DNA of 41,332 nucleotides from contig NZ_MWLQ01000038.1 in NCBI RefSeq assembly GCF_010634855.1, positions 1 to 41,332 of the forward strand, in the 5' to 3' direction. Shown here piece by piece: positions 22,395-29,553 of the stretch. The notes below the pieces were generated by a model, which saw nothing but the letters and a program-made list of their open reading frames with translations, had not been told where the DNA came from and did no database searches. This DNA is from Microbacterium sp. B35-30 (GTDB lineage: Bacteria; Actinomycetota; Actinomycetes; Actinomycetales; Microbacteriaceae). The first letter of the stretch is position 1; each line of letters begins with the position of its first letter. The position numbers and the translations under genes were made by a program.

Positions 22395-23444
22395 GTGTCA
22401 GACGCTGCTGAGAACACCGAGATCACGCCCGAGGCGGTGAACGCCGCCGTCGACGCCGCCCTCGCCGCGATCGCCGGCTCGGCAGACACCGCGGCGTTGA
22501 AGGCCGCACGGTCCGCGCACGCCGCCGAGGGTTCGCCGCTGGCGAAGCTCAACGCGCGCCTGCGCGACGTGCCGAACGACAGGAAGGCCGAGTTCGGCAA
22601 GCTCGTCGGCCAGGCTCGCGGCCGGGTGAACCAGGCGTTCGCGACGCGCGAAGCGGAGCTCGCCGCGGCGGAGACGGCCGCTCAGCTCCAAGCCGAGCGC
22701 GTGGACATCACCGCATTGGCCGCTCGCGCGCGCGTCGGGGCGCGGCATCCGATCTCCCTGCTCCAGGAGCAGATCGCCGACATCTTCGTGGGGATGGGCT
22801 GGGAGATCGCGGAGGGTCCCGAGCTCGAGCACGAGTGGTTCAACTTCGACGCGCTGAACTTCGACGTCGACCACCCGGCGCGTCAGATGCAGGACACGTT
22901 CTTCATCGACCCGGTGGAGCGCCATCTCGTCATGCGCACGCACACGAGTCCCGTCCAGGTGCGCTCGATGCTCGAGCGCGACCTGCCGCTCTACGTGCTG
23001 TGCCCGGGCCGCGTCTACCGCACCGACGAGTACGACGCGACGCACCTGCCGGTGTTCACCCAGTTCGAGGGCATCGTCGTCGACAAGGGCATCACGATGG
23101 CGCATCTCAGGGGCACTCTCGACCACGCCGCCAAGGTGCTGTTCGGCCCCGAGGCGAAGACGCGGTTCCGCGCGAACTTCTTCCCCTTCACCGAGCCTTC
23201 GGCCGAGCTCGACCTCTGGCACCCCACCTTCAAGGGCGGCGCCCGATGGATCGAGTGGGGCGGGTGCGGGATGATCAACCCGAACGTGCTCCGAGCGGCC
23301 GGGATCGACCCCGAGGAGTACTCGGGCTTCGCGTTCGGCATGGGCGTCGAGCGGACGCTCATGTTCCGCAGCGATGTCCAGGACATGCGCGACATGGCCG
23401 AGGGCGATGTCCGCTTCAGCGAGCAGTTCGGAATGGTGGTCTGA
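22395..23444 (+). CDS. pheS: Phenylalanine-tRNA ligase alpha subunit
   Basis: A 349-residue class II synthetase subunit carrying the active site. The N-terminal coiled coil (about 10-95) binds tRNA. The catalytic part includes HPISLLQEQIADIFVGMGWE, DTFFIDP, LVMRTHTSPVQVR, PGRVYRTDEYDATHLPVFTQ (motif 2 region) and FAFGMGVERTLMF (motif 3). The GTG start (22395) fits the -10 box 8 bases upstream and the usual N-terminal length. The stop shares a base with the pheT start (TGATG), so the subunits are coupled. Confidence 0.97.
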   Translation: MSDAAENTEITPEAVNAAVDAALAAIAGSADTAALKAARSAHAAEGSPLAKLNARLRDVPNDRKAEFGKLVGQARGRVNQAFATREAELAAAETAAQLQAERVDITALAARARVGARHPISLLQEQIADIFVGMGWEIAEGPELEHEWFNFDALNFDVDHPARQMQDTFFIDPVERHLVMRTHTSPVQVRSMLERDLPLYVLCPGRVYRTDEYDATHLPVFTQFEGIVVDKGITMAHLRGTLDHAAKVLFGPEAKTRFRANFFPFTEPSAELDLWHPTFKGGARWIEWGGCGMINPNVLRAAGIDPEEYSGFAFGMGVERTLMFRSDVQDMRDMAEGDVRFSEQFGMVV

Positions 23445-25999
23445 TGCGCGTCCCGCTCTCATGGTTGCGTGAGTACGTCGACGTTCCGGCGGATGCCTCG
23501 CCCGAGGACGTCCTCGCGGCGCTCGTGCGCGTCGGGTTCGAAGAGGAGGACGTCCACCGCTTCGAGCTGCAGGGTCCCATCGTCGTCGGCGAGGTGCTCG
23601 AGTTCGTCGAGGAGCCGCAGTCCAACGGCAAGACGATCCGCTGGTGCCAGGTGCGCGTCGCGCCAGACGGCGAGACCGCGGCCGACGGCGGCGAGGCGGT
23701 GCACGGCATCGTGTGCGGTGCCCGCAACTTCTTCGCCGGCGACAAGGTCGTGGTGACGCTTCCGGGCGCCGTGCTTCCGGGACCCTTCCCGATCGCCGCA
23801 CGCAAGACGTACGGCCATGTGTCGGACGGCATGATCGCCTCCGCCCGCGAGCTCGGGCTCGGGGAGGAGCACAACGGCATCCTGCGGCTCGTCGAGCTCG
23901 GCATCGACGCGCCCGTCGGCACCGACGCGATCTCACTGCTGGGCCTCGACGACGTCGCCGTCGAGATCAACGTGACACCCGACCGCGGCTACGCGCTGTC
24001 CATCCGCGGTGTCGCACGCGAGTACTCGCATTCGACCGGTGCCGCGTTCCGCGACCCTGCGGAGCGACCGTGGGACGAGGTCGCGCCGGGCCAGGGGTTC
24101 GCCGTCACCGCCGACGATCTCGCCCCGATCCGCGGTCGCGCCGGCGTCACCGAGTTCGTGGCGCGCGTCGTGCGCGACGTCGATCCGACGAAGCCCACGC
24201 CGGCATGGATGATCGCGCGCCTGTCGCTCGCGGGCATCCGTTCGCTCGGCATCCTGATCGACATCACGAACTACGTGATGCTCGAGCTCGGCCAGCCCAT
24301 CCACGGCTACGACCTCGACAAGCTGCAGGGCGGGATCACGGTGCGCCGCGCCACCGCCGGCGAGAAGCTCGAGACGCTCGACGGCAAGGTGCGCACGCTC
24401 CACCCCGAAGACCTCCTGATCACGGACGAGTCCGGGCCGATCGGTCTGGCCGGTGTCATGGGCGGCGGCGCCACCGAGATGAGCGATACGACCCGCAACG
24501 TGCTCATCGAGGCCGCCACGTTCGACACCGTGTCGATCGCACGCACGGCTCGTCGGCACAAGCTGCCGAGCGAGGCGTCCCGTCGCTTCGAGCGCGGCGT
24601 CGACCCGCTCGTGCCGTTCGTCGCCGCCCGCCGCGTCGCCGAACTGATGGAGGAATACGCCGGGGGCACGAGCGACGACACCTTCGGCGCCGCGCTCTTC
24701 GCCGAAGTGTTCATGCCGGGCATCGAGCTTCCGCCGCTGTTCGTCCAGCACCTCATCGGCGTCGACTACACGCCCGGGCAGATCGAGGCGGCGCTGCGTC
24801 TCATCGGCTGCGAGGTCGTGCCCAACGAGGACGACGCCGCCGGCTGGCAGGTCATCCCGCCGTCGTGGCGCCCCGACCTCACCGACAAGTGGACGCTCGC
24901 CGAGGAGGTCGCCCGCATCGAGGGCTACGACCGCATCCCGTCGGTGCTGCCGCTGCCACCGTCGGGTCGCGGCCTCACCGCCGCCCAGCAGGGCCGGAGC
25001 CGGGTGGCCAACGCGCTCGCCGCCGCCGGCTACGTCGAGACGCCGTCCTTCGGATTCACCACCGAGGAGCAGAACGACCTGCACGGCTCGCCGTCGGGTG
25101 AGCACCTGCCCAGCGTCAAGCTCGCCAACCCGCTCGACGGCCAGTCGCCGTTCCTGCGCCGCTCGCTCGTGCCGGGGCTGCTGCAGGTCGCGCACCGCAA
25201 CGTGGCGCGCGGGCTGACCGACCTCTCGCTGTTCGAGACCGGTGTCGTGTTCCTTCCCGAGCCAGGGGTGCAGTACGGCACGCCGCACGTGCCGCCGCTC
25301 GCGGTGCGCCCGGATGCCGCCACCCTCGCCGAGCTCGACGCCTCGATCCCGCCGCAGCACCGGCACATCGCCGTGCTGCTCACGGGCAACCTCGTGACGA
25401 AGCAGCCCGGGGTCGCGCCGGTGACCGCCGGGCTCGGCGACGCGCTCGACGCCGTCCGCACCATCGCCGCGGCCGCGGGCGTCACGATCGACGTCGTGCA
25501 GGGCGAGCGGGCGGCGCTTCACCCCGGCCGCACTGGCGTGCTGTCGGTCGCCTCGACGACCTCGGCGACCGGCGTCGAGGTGGGCTACGTCGGCGAGCTG
25601 CTGCCGGGTGTGGCGGAGGCATCCGATCTTCCCGGTCGTGTGATCGTCGCCGAACTGGATCTCGATCTCGTGCTGTCCCTGGCGGGCGAGAAGGTCGTCG
25701 CCGCGTCGCTGTCGGGCTTCCCCGCCGCGACCCAGGACGTGTCGCTCGTGCTGCAGGCCGACGTGCCGGCCGCCGAGGTGCAGGCGGCGCTCACCGAGGG
25801 CGCGGGGGAGCTGCTGGAGTCCGTGCGGCTGGTCGACGACTATCGCGGCCAGGGTGTATCGGAGGGGCAGAAGAGCCTGACATTCGCGCTGCGCTTCCGC
25901 GCCGCCGACCGCACGCTCACGGCCGCCGAGGCGAGCGAGGCCAGGCTGGCCGGCGTCGCCGTGGCGTCCGAGCGCTTCGGAGCAACGCTGCGCGAGTAG
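23444..25999 (+). CDS. pheT: Phenylalanine-tRNA ligase beta subunit
   Basis: The 851-residue partner of PheS. Domain order: N-terminal MRVPLSWLREYVD, tRNA-binding OB fold (about 45-155, IVCGARNFFAGDKVVV), B3/B4 editing domain (VNVTPDRGYALSIRG-type region near 165-400, with DITNYVMLELGQPIHGYD), B5 domain (about 420-490), catalytic-like domain, and C-terminal FDX-ACB anticodon-binding domain (SGFPAATQDVSLVL to the end). Length is typical. ATG at 23444 overlaps the pheS stop. It is followed by a large inverted repeat before the convergent regulator gene. Confidence 0.97.
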   Translation: MRVPLSWLREYVDVPADASPEDVLAALVRVGFEEEDVHRFELQGPIVVGEVLEFVEEPQSNGKTIRWCQVRVAPDGETAADGGEAVHGIVCGARNFFAGDKVVVTLPGAVLPGPFPIAARKTYGHVSDGMIASARELGLGEEHNGILRLVELGIDAPVGTDAISLLGLDDVAVEINVTPDRGYALSIRGVAREYSHSTGAAFRDPAERPWDEVAPGQGFAVTADDLAPIRGRAGVTEFVARVVRDVDPTKPTPAWMIARLSLAGIRSLGILIDITNYVMLELGQPIHGYDLDKLQGGITVRRATAGEKLETLDGKVRTLHPEDLLITDESGPIGLAGVMGGGATEMSDTTRNVLIEAATFDTVSIARTARRHKLPSEASRRFERGVDPLVPFVAARRVAELMEEYAGGTSDDTFGAALFAEVFMPGIELPPLFVQHLIGVDYTPGQIEAALRLIGCEVVPNEDDAAGWQVIPPSWRPDLTDKWTLAEEVARIEGYDRIPSVLPLPPSGRGLTAAQQGRSRVANALAAAGYVETPSFGFTTEEQNDLHGSPSGEHLPSVKLANPLDGQSPFLRRSLVPGLLQVAHRNVARGLTDLSLFETGVVFLPEPGVQYGTPHVPPLAVRPDAATLAELDASIPPQHRHIAVLLTGNLVTKQPGVAPVTAGLGDALDAVRTIAAAAGVTIDVVQGERAALHPGRTGVLSVASTTSATGVEVGYVGELLPGVAEASDLPGRVIVAELDLDLVLSLAGEKVVAASLSGFPAATQDVSLVLQADVPAAEVQAALTEGAGELLESVRLVDDYRGQGVSEGQKSLTFALRFRAADRTLTAAEASEARLAGVAVASERFGATLRE

Positions 26000-26025
26000 G
26001 CGCCCGCAGGCCGCGCAGATTGGTC

Positions 26026-26114
26026 GAGAGCCCGTGCTCACACTGAACGCCCACGTTCTGAACCGAGAACGACGTGGGCTTCCGGTGGGGAGCACGGGCT
26101 CTCACCGTTCTCGG
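26026..26114. repeat. Nested inverted repeat at a convergent junction, probable bidirectional terminator
   Basis: Outer 14-bp perfect arms GAGAGCCCGTGCTC (26026-26039) and its complement (26090-26103). Inside lies a second hairpin, GCCCAC/GTGGGC (26049-26054 with 26074-26079) topped by GTTCT/AGAAC. A third segment, CGTTCTCGG (26106-26114), is complementary to CCGAGAACG (26063-26071) and so competes with the inner hairpin. It lies between pheT (+) and the MocR gene (-). There is no U-tract. Confidence 0.8.
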
Positions 26115-26158
26115 ATGAGGATGCCGCCACCCGCTGCGACGCAGGGATCGGGTGGGAA

Positions 26159-27568
26159 CTACCGTCGCGGAGTGGCCGCGGCGATCACGTCGCCGAGGCG
26201 CAGGATCGCCTCGACGACGGCCTCGTCGTCGATGTTGCCGAAGCCGAGGACGAGGGCCGGCGGGAGGTCGCGCCGGTGCCGGGTGAATGCCGCGAGGCCG
26301 GCGATGCGGAGGGAGGCATCGGTGGCAGCGGCGACGACGCCCTCTTCGCGGACACCCGACGGAAGCCGCAAGACACCGTGGAATCCAGCCACTAGACCCG
26401 TCAACGTCAGCCCGGGAGAGATCCGGTCGAGCGTCTGGAGGACCACGGCTCGGCGGGCCGAGTACACGCCGCGCATGGTGCGCACGTGCCGATCATGGCG
26501 TCCGGACTGGAGCAGCGCCGCGAACGCGAGCTGGTCGATGACCGGTCCGCCGCGGTCTGCCGCGATCCTCCGTGCGGCGACATCGTCGATCAGCTCGCCT
26601 GGAATCGCCATCCATGCGACCCGCACGCCGGGCGCGTGCGTCTTGCTCGCCGAGCCGATCAGCACGACCCGGTCGGGCGCGAGGCCCTGGACCGCGCCGA
26701 TGGGCTGACGGTCGTACCGGAACTCCGAGTCGTAGTCGTCCTCGATGATCCATCCGCCGCTGCGGCCGGCCCACTCCACCAGCTCCACCCGCCGGGACGC
26801 CGAGAGCACGACCCCGGTGGGTGACTGGTGCGCCGGCGTGACCAGCACCGCGTGGGCGCCGGCCCTGTCGAGCAGGTCGGTGCGGATGCCGTGCGCATCG
26901 ACCGGGATGGGCGCGAGCTCCATTCCGGCGGCGGCAGCGGCAGCGTCGACGCCCCGGTCGCCCGGATCCTCCACGGCGAGCACGCGGGCACCGCGCGCGG
27001 CGAGCGCCGGCAGAACGAGGGCGAACCCCTGGGCGAAGCCCTGGCAGAGGACGACATGGTCGGCGTCGGTCGACGCGGCGCGGATCCGACGCAGATGGCC
27101 CGCGATGGCCTCGCGCGCTGCCGGATGCCCGAGCCCGTCGCCGTAGTCCAGATCATGCGAGCCCGCGCCTCGCGCCGCCCGTGCATAGGCCCAGGCCCAG
27201 TCGTCGGCGGGAAAGCGGCGGAGATCAGAGATCCCGGGACGCAGATCCGCGCCTGCCGGAGCCGCGGCCGGCGGCGAGGGCGGCGTGCCGCCCGGCGGGA
27301 CGGCACGCGACGAGACCCGCGTGCGGCCGCCGGGGCGTGCGACGAGGTAGCCCTCTGCGCCGAGCTGCTCGTAGACATGAACGACGGTGCCGCGCGCGAC
27401 CCCCAGCGCTGCGGCGAGCTCACGCGTGGACGGCAGCGCGTCGCCGTCGTCGAGCACACCCTGCCGGACGGCATCCCGCAGCGCGGTCTGCAGCTGCTCG
27501 CCGGGCCGTCGGCCGGGCGGAAGCGCCAGTGCGAGCGCCAGATCGGAAGTGGTCCAATTCTGAGCCAT
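26159..27568 (-). CDS. MocR/PdxR-type transcriptional regulator
   Basis: A 469-residue fusion of a GntR-type winged helix (about 10-80: ALRDAVRQGVLDDGDALPST and RGTVVHVYEQLGAEGYL) and a fold-type I aminotransferase domain (about 105-469). The PLP lysine is Lys309 in GSASKTHAPGVRVAW; LVTPAHQSPTGVV and IIEDDYDSEFRYD are the usual MocR motifs. Such proteins sense PLP or amino-acid aldimines and commonly control a divergent gene, here the dihydrofolate-reductase-like gene. PdxR (vitamin B6) is one option, but no pdxS/pdxT is nearby, so the regulon is open. ATG at 27568 is chosen over an in-frame GTG at 27586 because TATGGT lies 8 bases before the ATG. Confidence 0.88.
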   Translation of the reverse strand: MAQNWTTSDLALALALPPGRRPGEQLQTALRDAVRQGVLDDGDALPSTRELAAALGVARGTVVHVYEQLGAEGYLVARPGGRTRVSSRAVPPGGTPPSPPAAAPAGADLRPGISDLRRFPADDWAWAYARAARGAGSHDLDYGDGLGHPAAREAIAGHLRRIRAASTDADHVVLCQGFAQGFALVLPALAARGARVLAVEDPGDRGVDAAAAAAGMELAPIPVDAHGIRTDLLDRAGAHAVLVTPAHQSPTGVVLSASRRVELVEWAGRSGGWIIEDDYDSEFRYDRQPIGAVQGLAPDRVVLIGSASKTHAPGVRVAWMAIPGELIDDVAARRIAADRGGPVIDQLAFAALLQSGRHDRHVRTMRGVYSARRAVVLQTLDRISPGLTLTGLVAGFHGVLRLPSGVREEGVVAAATDASLRIAGLAAFTRHRRDLPPALVLGFGNIDDEAVVEAILRLGDVIAAATPRR

Positions 27569-27593
27569 CACGCTGGACCATATCACTGGGCCA
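27550..27593. promoter_or_regulatory. Candidate MocR operator with -10 box of its gene
   Basis: Three copies of one 7-mer: TGGTCCA (27550-27556, inverted), TGGACCA (27574-27580) and TGGGCCA (27587-27593, one mismatch). The last two form a direct repeat 13 bp apart, the geometry described for several MocR/PdxR sites. Minus-strand TATGGT (27577-27582) overlaps the middle copy, which suggests autorepression. On the plus strand TACGCT (27603-27608) may be the -10 of the divergent gene. Confidence 0.5.
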
Positions 27594-27651
27594 CTTTCGC
27601 CATACGCTCCTGAGAGCCGGACCGACCGGCGGTATCCGAAAGGAGCGGCTC

Positions 27652-28224
27652 ATGGGTTCGACGGTGCTGTACGTCTCGGTCTCGGTCGATGGATACGCCG
27701 CAGCGCCGGGCGACGACCTCTCGCGGCTCCACCGCTGGCTCGACGACACCGCGCCGCCGGACGAGGACCACGTCGCCGTGGAGCTGATCGACCGATTCCG
27801 CAGGGCGGGCGCGATCATCTTCGGGCGCCGCACCTGGGACGCCGGCCAGGAGCCGTGGGGCGACGACGACGTGTTCTCGAGCCCGGTCTTCGTGATGACC
27901 CACGAGCAGCGCCCGCCCGAGGTGAAGAACGGGACGGTGTTCACCTTCCTCTCCGGTGAGCCGGCGGCGGCGCTCGCGCTGGCGCAGGACGCCGCCGGAA
28001 GTGCCGAGGTGATCATCATGGGCAGCCCGAACACCGCCCAGCAGTTCCTCCGCGACAACCTCGTCGACGAGCTGCTGCTGCACATCGTGCCCGTCCTGCT
28101 CGGGGGAGGCATCCGCCTCTTCGACGGATTGCCGGCACCCGCCGAGCTGCGGCTCCTCTCGTCGCGTCGCGCCCGCGAGGTGACGGCCGTGAACTTCACC
28201 GTGCTCTCGGACGCGCTCCACTGA
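27652..28224 (+). CDS. Dihydrofolate reductase family protein (RibD C-terminal-like)
   Basis: A 190-residue NADPH-dependent reductase-like protein. VLYVSVSVDGYAAAPGDD opens the fold, IIFGRRTWD (about 61-69) corresponds to the cofactor-binding turn, and EVIIMGSPNTAQQFLRDNLVDELLLHIVPVLLGGG is the typical C-terminal half of RibD/YyaP-type members. These stand-alone proteins are mostly uncharacterised and should not be called true DHFR; their substrate is unknown. AAGGAG lies 5-6 bases before the ATG. It is divergent from the MocR regulator, its likely controller. Confidence 0.82.
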   Translation: MGSTVLYVSVSVDGYAAAPGDDLSRLHRWLDDTAPPDEDHVAVELIDRFRRAGAIIFGRRTWDAGQEPWGDDDVFSSPVFVMTHEQRPPEVKNGTVFTFLSGEPAAALALAQDAAGSAEVIIMGSPNTAQQFLRDNLVDELLLHIVPVLLGGGIRLFDGLPAPAELRLLSSRRAREVTAVNFTVLSDALH

Positions 28225-28285
28225 CTCGCATCCGCCGTCGGCGGAGACGGATGCCGCGACCCGGCGCGTCTGGTTGGCTGGTGAC

Positions 28286-29266
28286 ATGACCGACGTACTG
28301 GTGCTGGGCGGGACGGGCTGGCTGAGCGGGCGCATCGCCGAGAGATGGGCGGATGCCGGAGCCGCCGTCACCTGCCTGGCCCGGGGTGGACGCGAAGCGC
28401 CCTACGGCACGACGCTCGTCGTCGCCGACCGCGACGATCCTGGCGCGTACGACGCCGTCGCCGGTCGCGACTGGGACGAGGTGGTGGACATCTCGTCGAA
28501 CCCGGTGCACGTCGCGGCGGCGGTGACGGCGCTGGGGGAGCGCGCGAAGCACTGGACTTACATCTCTACCGTGTCGGTGTACGCGGCGAACGACGTTCCC
28601 GGCGCCGACGAGACTGCAGACCTGCTGGCGCCGGCCGGACCGGACGAAGAAGACGACTACGGGCAGGCGAAGGTGCGGGCCGAGGCATCCGTCCGTGCAG
28701 CGCTCGGCTACCGCGCCGCCATCGTTCGACCCGGTCTCATCGTGGGCCCCGGCGACCCCACCGACCGGTTCGGCTACTGGGTCGGCCGTCTCGCGCTCGC
28801 CGCGGACGGCGGCGTGCTGGTACCCGACACGACGGACCGCGGCGCGCAGGTGATCGACGTGGACGACCTCGCCGAGTTCGTCCAGGCGCTCGGCCGAGAG
28901 CGGTGGACCGGGGTGGTGAACGCCGTCGGAGACCCGATCGAGCTCGCCGAGGTGCTGAGGCTCGCTCGCGAGGTGGCCGGCCACACCGGCGCCCTGGTCC
29001 CGGCGTCCGACGAGTGGCTTGCGGCGCACGACGTGTCGTACTGGGCCGGCGCCCGGTCGCTCCCGCTCTGGCTGCCCGCCGGCATCCCCGGCTTCTGGAC
29101 GCGATCCCACGCCGCCTTCCGCCTTCTCGGCGGTGGCCTGCGTCCGCTGCGCGCGACGCTCGAGCGCACGCTCGCCGACGAGCGCACCCGCGGCCTGGAT
29201 CGCGACCGCCGCTCGGGGCTGACGCGGTCCGACGAGCTCGCGCTGCTCGCCGAGCTCGAGGGCTGA
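28286..29266 (+). CDS. NAD-dependent epimerase/dehydratase family protein
   Basis: A 326-residue extended short-chain dehydrogenase. The N-terminal nucleotide motif is VLVLGGTGWLSGRIAERW (GGTGWLSG close to the G-x-x-G-x-x-G rule). YISTVSVYA places Ser/Tyr in the active-site region, and DYGQAKVRAEASV supplies a Y-x-x-x-K-like motif (Tyr-Gly-Gln-Ala-Lys). IVRPGLIVGPGDPTDRFGYW is typical of the substrate half. The substrate is unknown; relatives include reductases of sugars and isoflavone-type molecules. ATG at 28286 is preferred to an in-frame TTG four codons earlier. A long palindrome follows the stop by 9 bases. Confidence 0.82.
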   Translation: MTDVLVLGGTGWLSGRIAERWADAGAAVTCLARGGREAPYGTTLVVADRDDPGAYDAVAGRDWDEVVDISSNPVHVAAAVTALGERAKHWTYISTVSVYAANDVPGADETADLLAPAGPDEEDDYGQAKVRAEASVRAALGYRAAIVRPGLIVGPGDPTDRFGYWVGRLALAADGGVLVPDTTDRGAQVIDVDDLAEFVQALGRERWTGVVNAVGDPIELAEVLRLAREVAGHTGALVPASDEWLAAHDVSYWAGARSLPLWLPAGIPGFWTRSHAAFRLLGGGLRPLRATLERTLADERTRGLDRDRRSGLTRSDELALLAELEG

Positions 29267-29268
29267 CC

Positions 29269-29337
29269 CCGGAGGCGCGAAAGGGTAGATTCCCGCACCC
29301 TGACGTGCGGAAATCTACCCTTTCGCGATTCCGGAGG
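29269..29337. repeat. Long palindrome flanked by CCGGAGG direct repeats (REP-like)
   Basis: Arms of 23 bp (29276-29298 and 29305-29327, one mismatch) around a 6-base loop CCTGAC. The arm reads CGCGAAAGGGTAGATT then CCCGCAC. CCGGAGG occurs directly before it (29269-29275) and again three bases after it (29331-29337). It may terminate the epimerase transcript, but the flanking repeats and the AT-rich block inside GC-rich DNA suggest an inserted palindromic element. Confidence 0.8.
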
Positions 29338-29372
29338 GCGGGTCGGATTTGCGGATGCCGCGGGCGGGCCGC

Positions 29373-29378
29373 TATCGT
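29373..29378 (+). promoter_or_regulatory. -10 box of the arg leader ORF (leaderless type)
   Basis: TATCGT, 6 bases (CGGCGC), then ATG at 29385. The spacing is the same as at argH and the SpoU methyltransferase gene. Confidence 0.5.
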
Positions 29379-29384
29379 CGGCGC

Positions 29385-29471
29385 ATGCCTTCGGCTGCCC
29401 AGGGATTCGCGACGCTCGTTCCGAGCGTCGTCCCCGCGCGCCGACGCCGTCTGGGAGACCGCCGACTCTAG
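29385..29471 (+). CDS. Putative arginine-rich leader peptide upstream of argC
   Basis: A 28-residue open frame that begins 6 bases after a TATCGT box and ends 82 bases before argC. Residues 19-22 are Arg-Arg-Arg-Arg and 26-27 Arg-Arg (codons CGC CGA CGC CGT and CGC CGA), so six of the last ten residues are Arg. Codons 9-16 fold into a 9-bp hairpin with a 3-base loop (29410-29430). A leaderless reading frame with a run of the pathway's own amino acid in front of its biosynthetic operon is the design of a ribosome-mediated attenuator. Arg codons are common in GC-rich DNA, so chance is a real alternative. Confidence 0.4.
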   Translation: MPSAAQGFATLVPSVVPARRRRLGDRRL

Positions 29472-29515
29472 GCGACCCTGCGCACCTTCTGAGGAGGGCA
29501 GCTGCGGGCGTCGCC
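29410..29515 (+). promoter_or_regulatory. Candidate arginine attenuator structure
   Basis: Segment A, CGACGCC (29442-29448), lies in the Arg codons. Segment B, GGCGAC (29471-29476), starts on the leader stop. Segment C, GGCGTCGCC (29507-29515), can pair with A (7 bp) or with B (6 bp) but not both. A ribosome stalled on the Arg codons would cover A and favour B-C. The upstream hairpin 29410-29430 is independent. No U-tract is seen, so any termination would be Rho-type. Confidence 0.3.
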
Positions 29516-29540
29516 GTCTCCGGCCCCTGCACCCAGACTC

Positions 29541-29546
29541 TAAGGT
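29541..29546 (+). promoter_or_regulatory. -10 box of argC (leaderless type)
   Basis: TAAGGT, 7 bases (GGAATCC), then ATG at 29554. If active, argC has its own promoter downstream of the leader ORF. GGTGGAAT could also serve as a weak ribosome-binding site for transcripts coming from upstream. Confidence 0.5.
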
Positions 29547-29553
29547 GGAATCC

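Noticed and set aside
29470..29553. ARG box (ArgR operator) at argC
   Set aside because: No AT-rich palindrome of the TGAAT-N-ATTCA kind is present in this GC-rich stretch.
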